Part shown: positions 1-12,272 of the stretch, in pieces | Numbering within the stretch: position 1 is the first letter of the stretch | Layout: every line of letters begins with the position of its first letter | Assembly (NCBI GenBank): GCA_949987565.1 | Contig: OX465107.1 | Location: 4,915,659 to 4,979,658, forward strand | Reading direction: 5' to 3' | DNA: 64,000 nt | Source of the DNA: Luidia sarsii | Lineage: Eukaryota; Echinodermata; Asteroidea; Paxillosida; Luidiidae | Program-made: the position numbers and the translations under genes | Notes under the pieces: model-generated | Told to the model about the DNA's origin: nothing | Database searches by the model: none | Seen by the model: only the letters and a program-made list of their open reading frames with translations

Positions 1-280
1 CTTTAAAAGCAAAGAATACATGTACACTATTATTAGACAAAAAACTACCAATAAATCTATGGAGAAGTAACCTGCAAATGCTGATGTACATGTGTACAGT
101 AGGCTACATTACATTAATTTAACAATCCATTCTCCAAAAATTAGGGCAGTGGCATATCTTTCCTCACAGGACCTCACAGTAAAATGATGTATAGAAAGAT
201 ATGACACAATTGTCTTGAAGAAAATACACATGTATGCTTATGGTGTATAGTGTTTTATAAATGAACTCTTCACAAACAGA

Positions 281-448
281 TGTTCCAAACTGCTTACTGA
301 CTAAAATTACCAAAATGCAAATCTCAAAACTTAGTGGGCCTGACGTTTCGATCCTAGCAGGACCTTTCTCAAAGGCATTCTGCCTTTGAGAAAGGTCCTG
401 CTACATCTAGGATTGAAATGTCAGGCCGACTAAAGTTTGAGGTCTTCA
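281..448. repeat. Dispersed palindrome family F1, near-complete copy
   Basis: Begins with a GTTCCAAACTGCTTACTGAC-type end, runs through AAATTACCAAAATGCAAATC and TGACGTTTCGATCCTAGCAG, then folds back through CTTTGAGAAAGGTCCTGCTA to the inverted core. The arms pair imperfectly. Same family as the copies near 2.2, 4.7, 7.7, 12.2, 14.1, 18.2, 19.4, 22.1, 26.2, 26.6, 30.4, 37.3, 45.1, 45.5 and 46.9 kb. Confidence 0.85.
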
Positions 449-873
449 CAAACACAATACAAATTCTGTAGGCATTCCTAGGCAACATGTACGATGAAAA
501 GCTGTATGAGAACTGTAGGTACAAATCTATCCCAAATTGTTTTTTCCCCTTGCAATTATCTCCAGAGATACACACTGTACATACCTTGGCTTCTCCCAAA
601 TAGAGATTTACACATTTCCAAATTGGAGTTGGCAGGGCAGAATGCCAGTGGAAATGCCATCATGTCTGCTATTTAAAGCAGTTCCCATCCTTTTGACTTT
701 ATGAACAGAAACTGCCCTTATGTAGTGTACATGTACTGTACACATACATGTACATGCACATAGAGGCCATACTGTACCATGTTTGAGTTTCTATACTATA
801 CTTTGACACCTATAGATGTAGTTATACAGAATGTTTATTTTTGATGAATATGAACAATTCAGAACAGAAAGTA
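449..873. other. No gene seen
   Basis: AT-rich sequence with short TACATGTA tracts near 730-765. Open frames here are short, overlap repeats and resemble no family I know. Confidence 0.6.
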
Positions 874-1877
874 AGAGGGCAGAGGAGAGGAGGGAGGGCA
901 GGGCAGGGGAGGGCAGGGTAGAGGAGGGGAGGGTACAGGAGAGGAGGGTAGAGGAGGGCAGGGCAGGGCAGAGGAGGGGAGGGGATAGGAGAGGGGAGGA
1001 GAAGAGGGCAGGGGAGAGGAGAGGAGGGCAGGGGAGAGGGCAGGCAGGGCAGGGCAGGGCAGGGAAGGGAAGGACAGGGCAGGGAAGGACAGGGCAGGGA
1101 AGGACAGGGCAGGGCAGGGCAGGGAAGGACAGGCCAGGGAAGGACAGGGCAGGGCAGGGCAGGGCAGGGCAGGGCAGGGAAGGACAGGGCAGGGAAGGAC
1201 AGGGCAGGGAAGGACAGGGCAGGGCAGGGCAGGGAAGGACAGGCCAGGGAAGGACAGGGCAGGGCAGGGCAGGGCAGGGCAGGGAAGGACAGGGCAGGGA
1301 AGGACAGGGCAGGGAAGGACAGGGCAGGGAAGGACAGGCCAGGGAAGGACAGGGCAGGGCAGGCCAGGGAAGGACAGGGCAGGGCAGGGCAGGGCAGGGC
1401 AGGGCAGGGCAGGACAGGGCAGGGCAGGGCAGGGCAGGGCAGGGCAGGGCAGGACAGGGCAGGGCAGGGCAGGGCAGGGCAGGGCAGGGCAGGGAAGGAC
1501 AGGGCAGGGAAGGACAGGCCAGGGAAGGACAGGGCAGGGCAGGCCAGGGAAGGACAGGGCAGGGCAGGGCAGGGCAGGGCAGGGCAGGGCAGGGCAGGGC
1601 AGGGCAGGGCAGGGCAGGGCAGGGCAGGGCAGGGCAGGGCAGGGCAGGGCAGGGCAGGGCAGGGCAGGGCAGGGCAGGGCAGGGCAGGACAGGGCAGGGC
1701 AGGGAAGGACAGGGCAGGGAAGGGCAGGGCAGGGCAAGGCAGGGCAGGACAAGGCAGGGCAGGGCAAGGCAGGGCAAGGCAGGGCAGGGCAGGGCAGGGC
1801 AGGGCAGGGCAGGGCAGGGCAGGGCAGGGCAGGGCAGGGCAGGGCAGGGCAGGGCAGGGCAGGGCAGGGCAGGGCAT
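874..1877. repeat. GGGCA pentamer/decamer satellite array
   Basis: About 1 kb built from AGGGC pentamers with interspersed AGGGAAGGAC decamers; the left edge (874-1060) is degenerate (GAGGAGGGCAGGGGA). The + strand is almost free of T. Because the units lack stops in several frames, long artefactual open frames exist on both strands (Pro-Cys-Leu or Gly-Gln-Arg repeats). Runs of GGG spaced by CA fit the G-quadruplex pattern. Confidence 0.97.
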
Positions 1878-2139
1878 GGAAGAAGAAATTCCTTGAATAA
1901 CTTGATAAAATAAAATAATGTAGAATGACCATTTCTCATTATTTCTTTGACATTTGCAACCCAAGATAGTCCCTTATTAAACTACAATGGCACTTGTGCC
2001 TCCAATAATGAGGTCAGAAATGTATATGTGGTGTTTCTTTTTGTACTCATTGCCCATTTTTTTTCCACCAATTTCCTTAAAATTGTATCACACATGTAAT
2101 CATCTAATGTACCTTTCATGCCAGTAAATAAACTACAGT

Positions 2140-2270
2140 AATATGCACAAATGTTGCAAACTGCTTCTGTCTAAACCACTATAAAAATTGACCAAAAAGC
2201 GAATATCAAAAATTAGGAGGGCCCGACGTTTGGATCCTACAATAGCAGGACCTTTCTCGAATGCAGAAAC
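2140..2270. repeat. F1 half-copy
   Basis: ATGTTGCAAACTGCTT followed by a diverged ACCAAAAAGCGAATATC and GACGTTTGGATCCTACAATA, then GCAGGACCTTTCTCGAATGC. The second arm is missing. Confidence 0.75.
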
Positions 2271-2834
2271 CCTTGCCCAACATGTATACATGTACATAAA
2301 CAATTGGAGCTACATGTTTAAATGCATAAACTAATCTAAGGCCCAAAGGGCTCTTTGTTGCCATTCCAGGAAGAGCTTTAATTATGCAAATTCAGAGCCC
2401 TCATGCCCCTCCCCTCCACCCTTCTGCGATCATAATCTCTGGATGGTCACGCCAGCCTAAGTTCAACTGGATGGGTAGCTACATATTGTGCATTCCACAC
2501 CATGCAAAACCAAGCCGTTTCTGATGCAAACGGGGCGTGCGGTAGGCAACAGTGCAAGATTCAGATTTCAACAGCGACCTGAGCACCGTACACGCTCAGC
2601 GCTGTGCCAGATTTTTTTCAAAAATATGAACTCGAGCAGGTGTCTGGCAAGAGGAACTGGAAATGACATTAATTTAAAGGCTATGACATAACAGAAGGGT
2701 ATCCGAGTAATTTTGCCAAATACTCTTGGCATTTAATCATGAATAGAAAGGAAATGTAGCACAGCAATGTGTGTAGTCTTGTACCAACTGTACGTACATG
2801 AAAACTCTTTTTTAGTTCTCAAAAAAGTATACAG

Positions 2835-3330
2835 AAATCATTAACTTAAGGTTGAATAAATCAGTATTGTGATAAAACCCAAAGTGTCTGATCATGTTTT
2901 TGAGACCAAAAAAGATTAATTTAGCCAAAAAATGCTATATTTTGGTGCGAAAATTGTGCCCCCCACTATGGAGACGAAGGTACTACGTCACATACAGAAT
3001 TTGTGGTCAGCCTTGAGGTCGTGCGCTTTGCACTGGCCCTGCATTGTCTCAACTGTCTATCAGCCGTAAATACCGCACTGTCACATGCGCAGTAGCGCAC
3101 TTTATCGTCTCAGCATTTCGATCGCCTCGTTCGGCTGCTTTTGTTCTGTATGTGACGTCACATGCTCAGAGGGGGAATTTTTGAAGGGCAGGGCGAACAT
3201 GGATTTTTTCTCTCAATATTTTGGGGCGAAATTAGGCGCTAACAGAATTCTTAAAAATCCATCTTGTACTGATTATATTGTGAACATTACCCGAGAGTTT
3301 TTAGCTCTTTTTCAAATCCCATTTCTGTAG
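2835..3330. repeat. Dispersed repeat with inverted CRE-like arms
   Basis: The left part (about 2835-2900: TTGAATAAATCAGTATTGTG, ATAAAACCCAAAGTGTCTG) recurs in diverged form at 53495-53555, just before the large minisatellite. Inside are inverted arms ACGTCACATACAGAA (2985-2999) and TTCTGTATGTGACGT (3144-3158). The TGACGTCA palindrome is a CRE-type site, but here it looks like part of a repeat arm. No coding sequence recognised. Confidence 0.55.
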
Positions 3331-3459
3331 ACCTTGAAAATTACCTGCGCAAGCTGAGAGACATGGTAACTGCTTTAGGAGGATTGAAGTCTTCTTAAAC
3401 GGCAGTTTTGTAACTTAAAGGTGATTGTTATTTGATTCAGAAGTGATCAAAGTGTGTAC

Positions 3460-4360
3460 AAATGTGTACATGTACAGTGTACAATGTACCAAAGTTACAT
3501 GTACAGTGTACATAAAAAGGGCCAATAGTCTATAGCCTACTAGTACAATAATAAGGGTAATGAGACTTATCTGAAAAGCAGAAAGACAGGCCAGGGACAG
3601 ACAAAGAAAGGAAGGGCAAGAAGTTAATATGACATAGAAGATGGAATTCTGGTACACAGACCAGATCAAATGAAGGGAGTATGTGTAGTGTGTATGTGTA
3701 GTGAAGTATGTGTAGTGTGTATGTGTAGTGAAGTATGTGTAGTGTGTAGTATTTTTTTTAAAACAATTGGCTTACATTCAACATTAATTAAAACAGAACT
3801 TGTACAGTGTACCTACATGTACATGTATGTCTTTATAGTATTCGTACATCTATAATCAAATAAATATCATACTGTGATTACAGGTACATATTGTACACAT
3901 GTAGACGAACATGCGTACATTACATGTACAGTGTACAGTGACCATGCAGTATAATGTGTAGTGTAGATCGCGCACGTACTGTATACATGAACATGTACAT
4001 GTACATGTACCCATACATACATGTACATGTATTGTAGTACTACTAGTACTGTACATGTACAGAATGTACATGTACATGATGTACTGCAGCCGATTTCACG
4101 AAACGTCAAATGTTGCGTACGCAACATTTTGTTGCGTAACTTACGCAACATTGTGCTGCCCTTTCTAAATAGTGCACAAAAGAGCCATTGTGGCGCAAGA
4201 CTTACGCAACATTTGTACGTTGCGTAACTTACGCAACCTTTCTTGAAATCGGCTGCTGTACACGTACGTATGTACATGTACTGTACTGTACAATGTACAT
4301 GTACATATAGTATTTATACATTTATCTATTTATACATACATGTACTGTACACTGTATTTG
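3460..4360. repeat. TACATGTA/GTAC-rich simple-sequence region
   Basis: Dense runs of GTACATGTACATG and GTACAGTGTACA interrupted by unique bases, plus a short GTATGTGTAGTGAA repeat at 3676-3750. Every unit is palindromic (ACATGT, GTAC), so both strands look alike. A MITE-like hairpin is nested at 4086-4256. Confidence 0.8.
4086..4256. mobile_element. MITE-like hairpin with GCAGCCGATTTC ends
   Basis: Terminal inverted repeats GCAGCCGATTTCACGAAA (left) and TTTCTTGAAATCGGCTGC (right) enclose multiple GTTGCGTAACTTACGCAAC palindromes. 171 bp, no coding capacity. No clear target-site duplication. It resembles in end sequence the elements at 35238-35335 and 49436-49590. Confidence 0.75.
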
Positions 4361-4684
4361 TACAACTAGAATACATTAACCTACACGTACCGGTACCTAC
4401 TAATCAGAAACTAGCACAGTGACATTTTTTTCTATTTAGGAAATAATTTGTTTCAGAAGGATCACTCAGAAAGAAATGCACATAATTATGTGTACCTAAT
4501 GCATAAAATTTTGCAGGATGAAAAGAGGATTATTATTATTATCATTATTTTTGGGTTTTTCGGGTATTACACTACGTGTACATGTAGCAGGAAATTGTAC
4601 AGTGCATACATGTACAGTATCATCCTTTCCAACCGATACACATGCATGTATCTATATTAACATATAAATATATAATTCAATTGA

Positions 4685-4842
4685 TATACAAAAATGTTGC
4701 CAACTGCTTACTGACTAAAATTACCAAAATGCAAATCTCAAAATTTAGTGGGCCTGACGTTTTGATCCTAGCAGGACCTTTCTCAAAGGCAGAGAAAAGT
4801 CCAGCTAGGATTGAAACATCAGGCCAACTAAATTTTGAGTTC
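4685..4842. repeat. F1 copy
   Basis: ATACAAAAATGTTGCCAACT, CTTACTGACTAAAATTACC and GACGTTTTGATCCTAGCAGG, then an inverted, shorter arm (GTCCAGCTAGGATTGAAAC ... CCAACTAAATTTTGAG). Confidence 0.85.
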
Positions 4843-5299
4843 TACTTCATTTGCTACATCAAAAACTTCTGTACATGTACTGTACGTGCATGCCTGCACG
4901 GTACTGAATTATAAATACAGAAAGATGTAACCACATGTACACGTACATGTAATGTACGTGTACATTAATTTTTTCATCTACAGTAAGTGAGATTTACATT
5001 GATTTCATTGTGATAATGGCCTACATGTACACTGTAGATGCCAGCGGCCACTTTAAATGGCCTCAGGCCACCTAACACTATGGGTTCAATGGCCTAGCAA
5101 GCCAGCCAATCTATGTAACAAGGCCACGCAAATGAAGATCTGAGCCTGTGAGGTTTTGTAAATGGTAAGTTGTTGACAGTTCATAATCAGTGTGCTAACA
5201 AGAGAGATTATATATGGTGTCACTATACAACTAAACTGATTTGAACACCACACTAGGGCCGTTTCTACTACTGTCCAAATAATTGATTCAAAACCCCTT

Positions 5300-5685
5300 T
5301 TTTTGCTCGCATTCACAAAGGCCAACAAATTGCGTCGCAAAGAATTTAGCAGTTATGGTCAAATGGTGGGTGTGTCCTTGAGGGTGGCCCATGCAGGGAG
5401 ATACATACAATGACCGCACTTCCTGTCAGTCAAAGTGAGTGGTGCATTGTGGGATTAAAAAAACTGATGCGATTCAGAGGAGCGTTCCCATACACATCGC
5501 ATCGCAAATAAACGCGATTATTTGGAAAAGTCTCACTAATACAACTAATACAGTGGAGCCTGAATCGCAATTCAAATCCTACCAATAATCACGTTTATTG
5601 TGTCCACAAAAAACAAAGAAGTGTAATTTGAATCGCGCTACAAATCGTGATCGCGTTTATTTGGGGCAGTGGAAATGGCCCTTAT
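5300..5685. repeat. Diverged repeat, copy A
   Basis: Shares with 6128-6490 the blocks CGCATTCACA, GTGTCCTTGA.GGTGGCCCATGC, CTTCCTGTCAG, GTGCATTGTGGGAT, GCGATTC.GAGGAGCG and TTATTGTGTCCACAAAAAA in the same order and orientation. No open frame is conserved between the two copies, so a non-coding element is more likely than a gene. Confidence 0.7.
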
Positions 5686-6127
5686 AAAAACTAAACAGCC
5701 TTGAACACCACACTGTATGAAAGTGTTGCTATGAAACAGATATTAATTCCAACATTGTGTCAATGAAATCCCACACAATGCTTTTGTTTCCAGCTGCTGA
5801 GATCCAGATTCCAGATTACTAGAAAGAATGTCTGTCAACAACAATGGCAGGGTGAATCAGTGCTTGGGCATGCCTGGGTTACACCACTTCATTTACAAAC
5901 AATGGCATGCAGTCTGCACACCGGGAGTGCACCTTTGTTTACAAACCCATTACAGCAGCAGATGGTCATATTTTATGTCTGTGGACCGCACTGACTGATT
6001 TATTGAGTGGTTTAGCCACAGAGCAACAGTTCATATCTAGCTGAAAGGCAACAGTTGAAACATGCTTTCCCAGTAGCAATTTCAAACAGCGATTTGAATT
6101 CAATGTTAAAAGAAACTTCTTTATTTT

Positions 6128-6490
6128 TACCCGCGTTCACACATGCTGAAAAATTGTGACACAAAAAATCCCAAGCTGCTCGTGCTCAGTTGTGGTCAAA
6201 CGGTGCGACTGTGTGTCCTTGATTGTGGCCCATGCACAAAGACACAGCGCTTCCTGTCAGAGTGCAAGCGGTGCATTGTGGGATAAAAAAAAAGTGCGAT
6301 TCTGAGGAGCGGTCTCACACGCAATTTTAGAAAAGCCGGAAAATTAGTGGAGTCCAATTCGCAATTCTAATCCCACTAAAGATCGCTTTATTGTGTCCAC
6401 AAAAAAAGAAGAAGTGGAGTTTGAATCGCAATAGCAACATCGATCCAAATAATCACGTTTTTGGGAGGGGGAAAGAGTGGGAACAGCCTT
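6128..6490. repeat. Diverged repeat, copy B
   Basis: Second copy of the element at 5300-5685, direct orientation, about 820 bp downstream. It ends near TGGGAGGGGGAAAGAGTGGG, matching TTGGGGCAGTGGAAATGGCC of copy A. Confidence 0.7.
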
Positions 6491-7649
6491 AGTAATTTTT
6501 TCAATGAGGCCCAAAACTGTTGTAGTTAGGTTTGCAACTGTTGCATGCATCTGAATGAAAAAGGGGGGGGGGGTGACCCATGAAGATATACCGGTACACC
6601 CTTTAATGGTTGAATGCTTCTGACTGGAGTCTCCCCCCTAAACAAATATAGATGACTATATTCAATAAAACAAAGGAATTCATACACTGACTGTGAATTT
6701 TTTTTAGACAAACTGACAATTTTTTTTTTTTTTTGCCATGCATTTTGGAAACTATCACATCAACAGAACATGTACATATGTACATTACCTGGAAGGATAA
6801 AAACGAGCAACTGGTTATTTTAGGCAGCAAGAAGTTTGCAACATTTTTGTACGGTACTAACTACATGTACATTACTTTTTTTGTACATGTACATACGTAC
6901 GTGTACATGCACTTTGTCTTGTGTAAGCCCATATACTCACCGAAAGATGAACTTCACTGGGAAATGGGGCTCCCTCCAAATAACACTGCCAACATTGAAG
7001 TCGGCTTTTTCAGAATTGCAGACTGCGCATGCAGACGCAGTGCGTCAACTGATAAGAGACAGCGCTCACAAGTCACAACCAAACAGCCAACCAATGAGAT
7101 GCCAGAATTAGTGCTGCATGCTGCATGTGTTTGGACTGGGAAGGGGAGTCCCCCCACTATTACTTGAACAAAATAATGCACTTCGCCCAGACACATATAT
7201 AACAATAGCACACCCAGCTGCTGCAACACCAGTGGGTTTAACCAGTGGTGAATAGGGGATCCAGCACGGCCCGCCCACACACACCCAGTCATCCCCAGTG
7301 ACTCATCAAAAAATGCCCCCCTCAAGTCAAGGATAAGCCCCATTTGTGTAGCAGGGGCTGTGGTAGATCTAGCAGACCGTAGAGGCTGCTTTACAAAATA
7401 CAAACCGGATTACCTACTGCCAACTTATTACGTCAAGCAAAACAGAGAACAAACCGAGCAAGAAACCGAGAGATAAACATTTGTAAAGTTGTTTCAGGTA
7501 GACGACATGATCATTTCTAAATTTAACCACGTAGGCGTCCTACACCACAGTACCACTTTAAATGCTGCAGTACTTTACCAAAACACTGAAGACCTATTGG
7601 GAAACAACAACATCTCTTTTATATCCTTCAAAGACTTCTCACTCTGGAA
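6491..7649. other. No gene seen
   Basis: Contains a G run (6564-6573), a T tract (about 6719-6735), TACATGTA tracts (6769-6905) and otherwise unique sequence. Open frames on both strands overlap without family resemblance. Confidence 0.55.
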
Positions 7650-7803
7650 AATTCAAAAATTTAGTGGGTTTGACGTTTCGATCCTAGCAGGACCTTTCTC
7701 AAAGGCAGAGGTGAGAAAAGGTCCTGCTAGGAACCTTTGAGAAAAGTCCTGCCAGGATGGAAACGTCAGTCCCACTAAATTTTAAGATTTGCATTTTGGT
7801 AAC
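7650..7803. repeat. F1 copy with both arms
   Basis: ATTTAGTGGGTTTGACGTTT and CGATCCTAGCAGGACC, two successive inverted AAAGGTCCTGC segments, then CAGTCCCACTAAATTTTAAG and ATTTGCATTTTGGTAAC. Confidence 0.85.
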
Positions 7804-10800
7804 ACTGTTTTGTGCATCAGTTTATCACTCTGGAAAATTCTTCGCTGACACACATTTCAACATTGGCTTGCCATTATGACCCACGATCATTACGCGTTGC
7901 CAAATTTAGTCACGGGGGTGAATACTAGTTCACAGCATGCTGTTGACTCGGGGAAGTTCTCCGCTGCGTGACTCTATGAGTATGGCAAGCAGCTTGACTG
8001 CTTGTTTTCTCAATGCGGGGCTTGTTTGTGGACAGAGGGCAATGTGTGTAACCAACACTGATTCAGCGCTGAAGTCAACTGGGCCCTGCTTACACGTGTA
8101 CACTGGCTGGGCCAAGCTGATCTGGGCACAGTCATTCTGACACACAATAACCGCCCGGTGTCTGATTACAATGGGCTTTTATGGGCAACTGGGGAAAGGC
8201 CTGGCCATGTTTTAGTGATTGCGGCCAAAGTGAGAACCATCATAAAGCAACGAAATGTGACCCAAAGATTTGTACAAGTGTACAAGTGCTTATAAACATG
8301 CTAAATGAAAATGAAGCTACATGTATAGGGCAGTCAAAAATGGGAGTAATTTGGCTGCAGTCACTAACTGTACCCATTCTGTACAAGACCTAAAGTCTAA
8401 ACTAAGTGAATGCTCATTGTGATGCACAGGACATGTACTATTTACATACCCGGTACAGGCCTTTGCAAGGGGTTACATGAACTGTACACTAATCTTTGTA
8501 TACATCCAACCATTTACCATTTGCACTGAGCCATGTAATGGGAATATGAAGTGCCATTGACTGACTGCCAATCAGGAAGTTGACAGTCTCTGAATGCTTA
8601 TTTACATGTAACTGTTGACAGTTAATTCAATGAGGGTTTGCCTTGTTGACAGTTATGTACAGTATATAAGTAAAGTGTGTGTGTATACTGGTACATGTGT
8701 TGTACATGTACAGTACATGTAAGCGTATACATGTGTGAGTACACACTTTTCCAATACTTACAACAACCCCTGTTGTGAGGTGGCCCTGGTGTGTCAAAAC
8801 TGTCTGGCAAAGGTCGGCTACAAGGTTCAAATAAAAACCTTCTTTGTCCCGGACCTTTTGGTTACTGCTGCACATGACAGTATACAGTTGACCATTATAT
8901 AATGTTTGTCCATTTATTCAAAGATGGCCATTTCTGTATCTGAACAAAATTAATTAGATGGTATTATCATGATTACAGGAAAATTGTGATTTAAGTCAAA
9001 TGTCAAGGGAACAGGATTGAAACTTAGATAAATTTGTATTGCTTACTTTGAGTATTATTTACATGGATGTACAGTAGCTATGTATTGCTAAAGCTTTCTA
9101 GCATTTGGAAAAGCTTTATAAATGCAAATGTAATGTAATGGTTAATTTATGCACAAAAACACATTACAATTCATGTACAGTAAGTGCTATGAAAAGTACT
9201 GTACATACATGTACAGTTACATGTAGATTGTTAGTACTGGGGGATACTTTAACAACTGTATCCATTCCATGTAGGTACATGTATACTACAGTATTACAGT
9301 TCTATTCAATTTACAGTGCATGTACATGTACAAGCATGCATACTGTATGTGTGGCAATGTACCGGTATATGGTTGACAACTTCTATCATCAGGCAATGGG
9401 CTTACTTCTTCATTTCAATCCCAAAGCCAGACAAGCTGGTGATTCTCTGATCAAACACCAAGCCAAATGAAATGCATCATTCACACAACCTCACTTCTGG
9501 TGACATGTACATATACATACATGCAGATTGGGATGGACAACTTCTGGGAAATAGTTAGGATATGTATACTTTGTACATGTACAACAACATTACCGGTACA
9601 ACTTTATGTGAATGTACAGTATTCATGAAAATCCATTGAAAGGAGGAGTACAATAAAGGCTACATCTTACCTTCAGAAAATTTAGCCCCTGTACTCCTTT
9701 AAAAAAATCATTTTAAATTTTTTTGATCGTACAACGATCAAAATATCAAAATTGATCGTCGACAGACAGAGTGCACATTGCCCAAAATGTTAAGTTACCA
9801 CTGGCACTTTCCAATTGCAGAGCCACACTCCATCTCAAAAGAGTTGTGTTACATAGTGTCACCCCAAACCTTCCACTTAATATCAAAATTGTTTTGAAAA
9901 AAGGTACAAGTGCTGTTCAGTAGCTAGGCTCTCCAGTAAACCTATACTGTACAAGTACATGTACAGTACTTATATGCTGAAATGATCGTGTAATGTACAT
10001 GTACATGTACATGTGTACAAGATTGAACAGTATCTACTGTATAAGGCATACATGTACATGTATATATGTATATGTAATTGAAAATCTCTGTCCCAAGTCC
10101 CAACCTCTCAAACCAGACTGGGATTTAGTGCTTTTGTGCACCTTAGATACAGCAAACACAGGAACGGACCAAAAGAAATGACCTAGATAACAACTGTTAC
10201 TATTTTACCTCATAAATATACCCAAATGGGAGTGATGTCTATTTTTGGCCTGAATGCACGTCAAAAAGTACTCTAAATGTACAATAAATGGGTGACCACA
10301 CTGTCTCAATTGTGTCTGGTTTCTGAACACATTTTAAATGATGGAATCAATGATTGAATCAGGTACATACATGTACACACACTTGCGCAGAAAACCCTTT
10401 CATGCACGTATCGTATTGTGCCCACAGCATGGCTGGCACGGTGGTTAATTGAGCTCCAAGGACAATACATTGTTGTACAAGATATACTTTAACATACAGT
10501 GCATGTATTATGTCCATGTACATGTACGTTAATACCCAAACAATACACAGAGTTTTTCGTACACAAGCTTGCCGCACAAAATAAAAAACAGAGAGCAGGC
10601 TACAAATGTAAGTCCATTTACGGTAATACCTCACCACTCATTCACAGCGGATGAATCAATAAGTAGTACACAATGTTTGGCCGGCAGTACAATCCTCAAG
10701 ACTTGGAGTGTACCGCTGTCAATAATCCGACTCACTCCTGTGCGACTGTGCGTTCACTCTACAACGTGTAGATAAGAAGGCAATGAGAGATTAACACGCT

Positions 10801-11666
10801 TGTGTGTGCTGCTCCAACAGCCCACACACTTGATATGAACCAGGTCTCTGGCCAAGCCTAAGTTATAATCAGTCCGAGTCCCCGTCACTGTCATGATGAC
10901 ATCATCAGCAACAGACTGCCAGAGCCCACACTGCCCACCCCCGCTATTGTTTCCAGACGGTCAGTGACTCCCACGGGCTTATTTCCGGCTCCCGACCTTG
11001 CGATGAACTCTTCGCCTCTCAGTTCTTGGAAAGTAAGCAGGCAACCCCCACTCCCCCTGCCCCAACACTGGCCATACAAAACAATTTATGCAAATTGGCA
11101 CGTGCTACCATTTGTCCGTGACAAAGGGGAAAAAAATCAATACCTGATCAGGCTTTGTGCAGAAAACTAATGTAGCAAGGAAACTGTCTGTCTAGGGGGT
11201 GAAAATATGCAAACAGGAACTCCCATTTCTATTTTCATTTTCATGGGCACAATACAAAGTGTGGTATTTGTGTTTGTCCATTAATTTTCATTAAAAAATG
11301 TGAAAGGTACATATTGTGTAGACATACATGTACATGTATGGAATGTATCGGTACGTATGTACATGTACTAGCATCAATGCAAAATTTTAATAATTAGATT
11401 TCTTACAAGTCCTTCCATCGTCTCCAATTGTTTATTTCTTAGGGGCCATACAAAGGCTTACTCAACCAAAATGTCACAATCTTGTACTTCATTATTTGGC
11501 ATTCTCTGTGCTTCCCGTATTTGGAAATTTGACATAGACTTTCTAAATATGAATTGAGAATAACCTGGGACCATTGTAGGTAGCAACACCATCAGAAATG
11601 CATACTTGAGTTGGGTGCATTTTTTGTGTATTAAGACTTCAATTTGATTGGGAAGGCACACCATCT
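7804..11666. other. Intergenic: simple sequence, no gene seen
   Basis: TACATGTA tracts at 8690-8730, 9155-9340, 9540-9600, 9940-10070 and 10490-10530. A half-hairpin of family F2 lies at 9818-9873 (GAGCCACACTCCATCTC, then GTGTCACCCCAAACC). 10860-11110 is GC-richer and unique. Nothing codes for a protein I recognise. Confidence 0.55.
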
Positions 11667-11762
11667 AAGGGCTGGATAGCTCAGATGGGAGAGTGCTGGT
11701 ACTGTTAATCCATGGTTAATCCAGAGGTCTCGGGTTCAAATACAGGTCCAGTCAAAGTTTAA
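11667..11762 (+). repeat. tRNA-derived SINE head
   Basis: GGCTGGATAGCTCAGATGGG resembles a tRNA 5' end with A box; CGGGTTCAAATACAGGTCC resembles the B box and T arm. The middle does not fold as a normal anticodon arm (repeated TTAATCCA), so this is a SINE-like relic and not a tRNA gene. Confidence 0.65.
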
Positions 11763-11904
11763 AATTTTTCAAGTTGTTCAAAAAAGTTCCCAATCAATTT
11801 GTATGTTTATTATTTGACTTAAATTGAAAAAGCTGCATCCGCTTTGTGCTACAGCTGCTGTAGCCAGGTTTACAACCATTGGTTGTTTGCATTGATCATG
11901 CTTC

Positions 11905-12045
11905 TGACTGGCGCCCCCAAACCCGGCAAAAACTAGTTGGCTATTTGGCATGGTAAGAGCACCAGCATGCAAAACACTGAAAACCAGAGGTCTCGGGTTG
12001 AAAGCCTGGTCTATTCATAGTTTCTTTGCCATTTTTCAATTTGTA
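11905..12045 (+). repeat. Diverged tRNA-derived SINE
   Basis: CCAAACCCGGCAAAAACTAG precedes a degraded head (TGGCATGGTAAGAGCACC) and a B-box-like TCTCGGGTTGAAAGCCTGG, followed by TTTCTTTGCCATTTTTCAA, a tail also seen near 34600 and 15155. Confidence 0.6.
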
Positions 12046-12135
12046 ACAAGACTTTTGATAGATTACCTCCAACATCATTCACGCTGCTCTTTTTGTTTAT
12101 TACTATACAAAAGCGTTGCGAATTATAATTGTACT

Positions 12136-12272
12136 TACTGACTAAAATGACCGAATACATAAATCTGAAAAATGAAGAAGGCTCAATGTGTTGATCCTTG
12201 CAGGACTCGTTTCAAGGCAGGGAGTTAAGATCCAGCTACATGTACATGTAGGATGAAACATCAGGCCCTCTG
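12136..12272. repeat. Diverged F1 copy
   Basis: CTTACTGACTAAAATGACCG, a weak core (TGTTGATCCTTGCAGGACTC) and an inverted remnant AGGATGAAACATCAGGCCC. The tip has been replaced by a TACATGTACATG tract. Confidence 0.7.

Noticed and set aside
791..1964. Five overlapping 357-382 codon frames on both strands
   Set aside because: All are produced by the GGGCA array (Pro-Cys-Leu or Gly-Gln-Arg repeats). Openness in several frames on both strands is a composition artefact.
2985..3158. CRE (TGACGTCA) promoter element
   Set aside because: The site is half of an inverted-repeat arm within a dispersed repeat, with no gene start nearby.
11667..12045. tRNA genes
   Set aside because: A- and B-box-like sequences are present, but no intact acceptor or anticodon stem. 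The same heads recur with a shared tail, so they are SINE-like.
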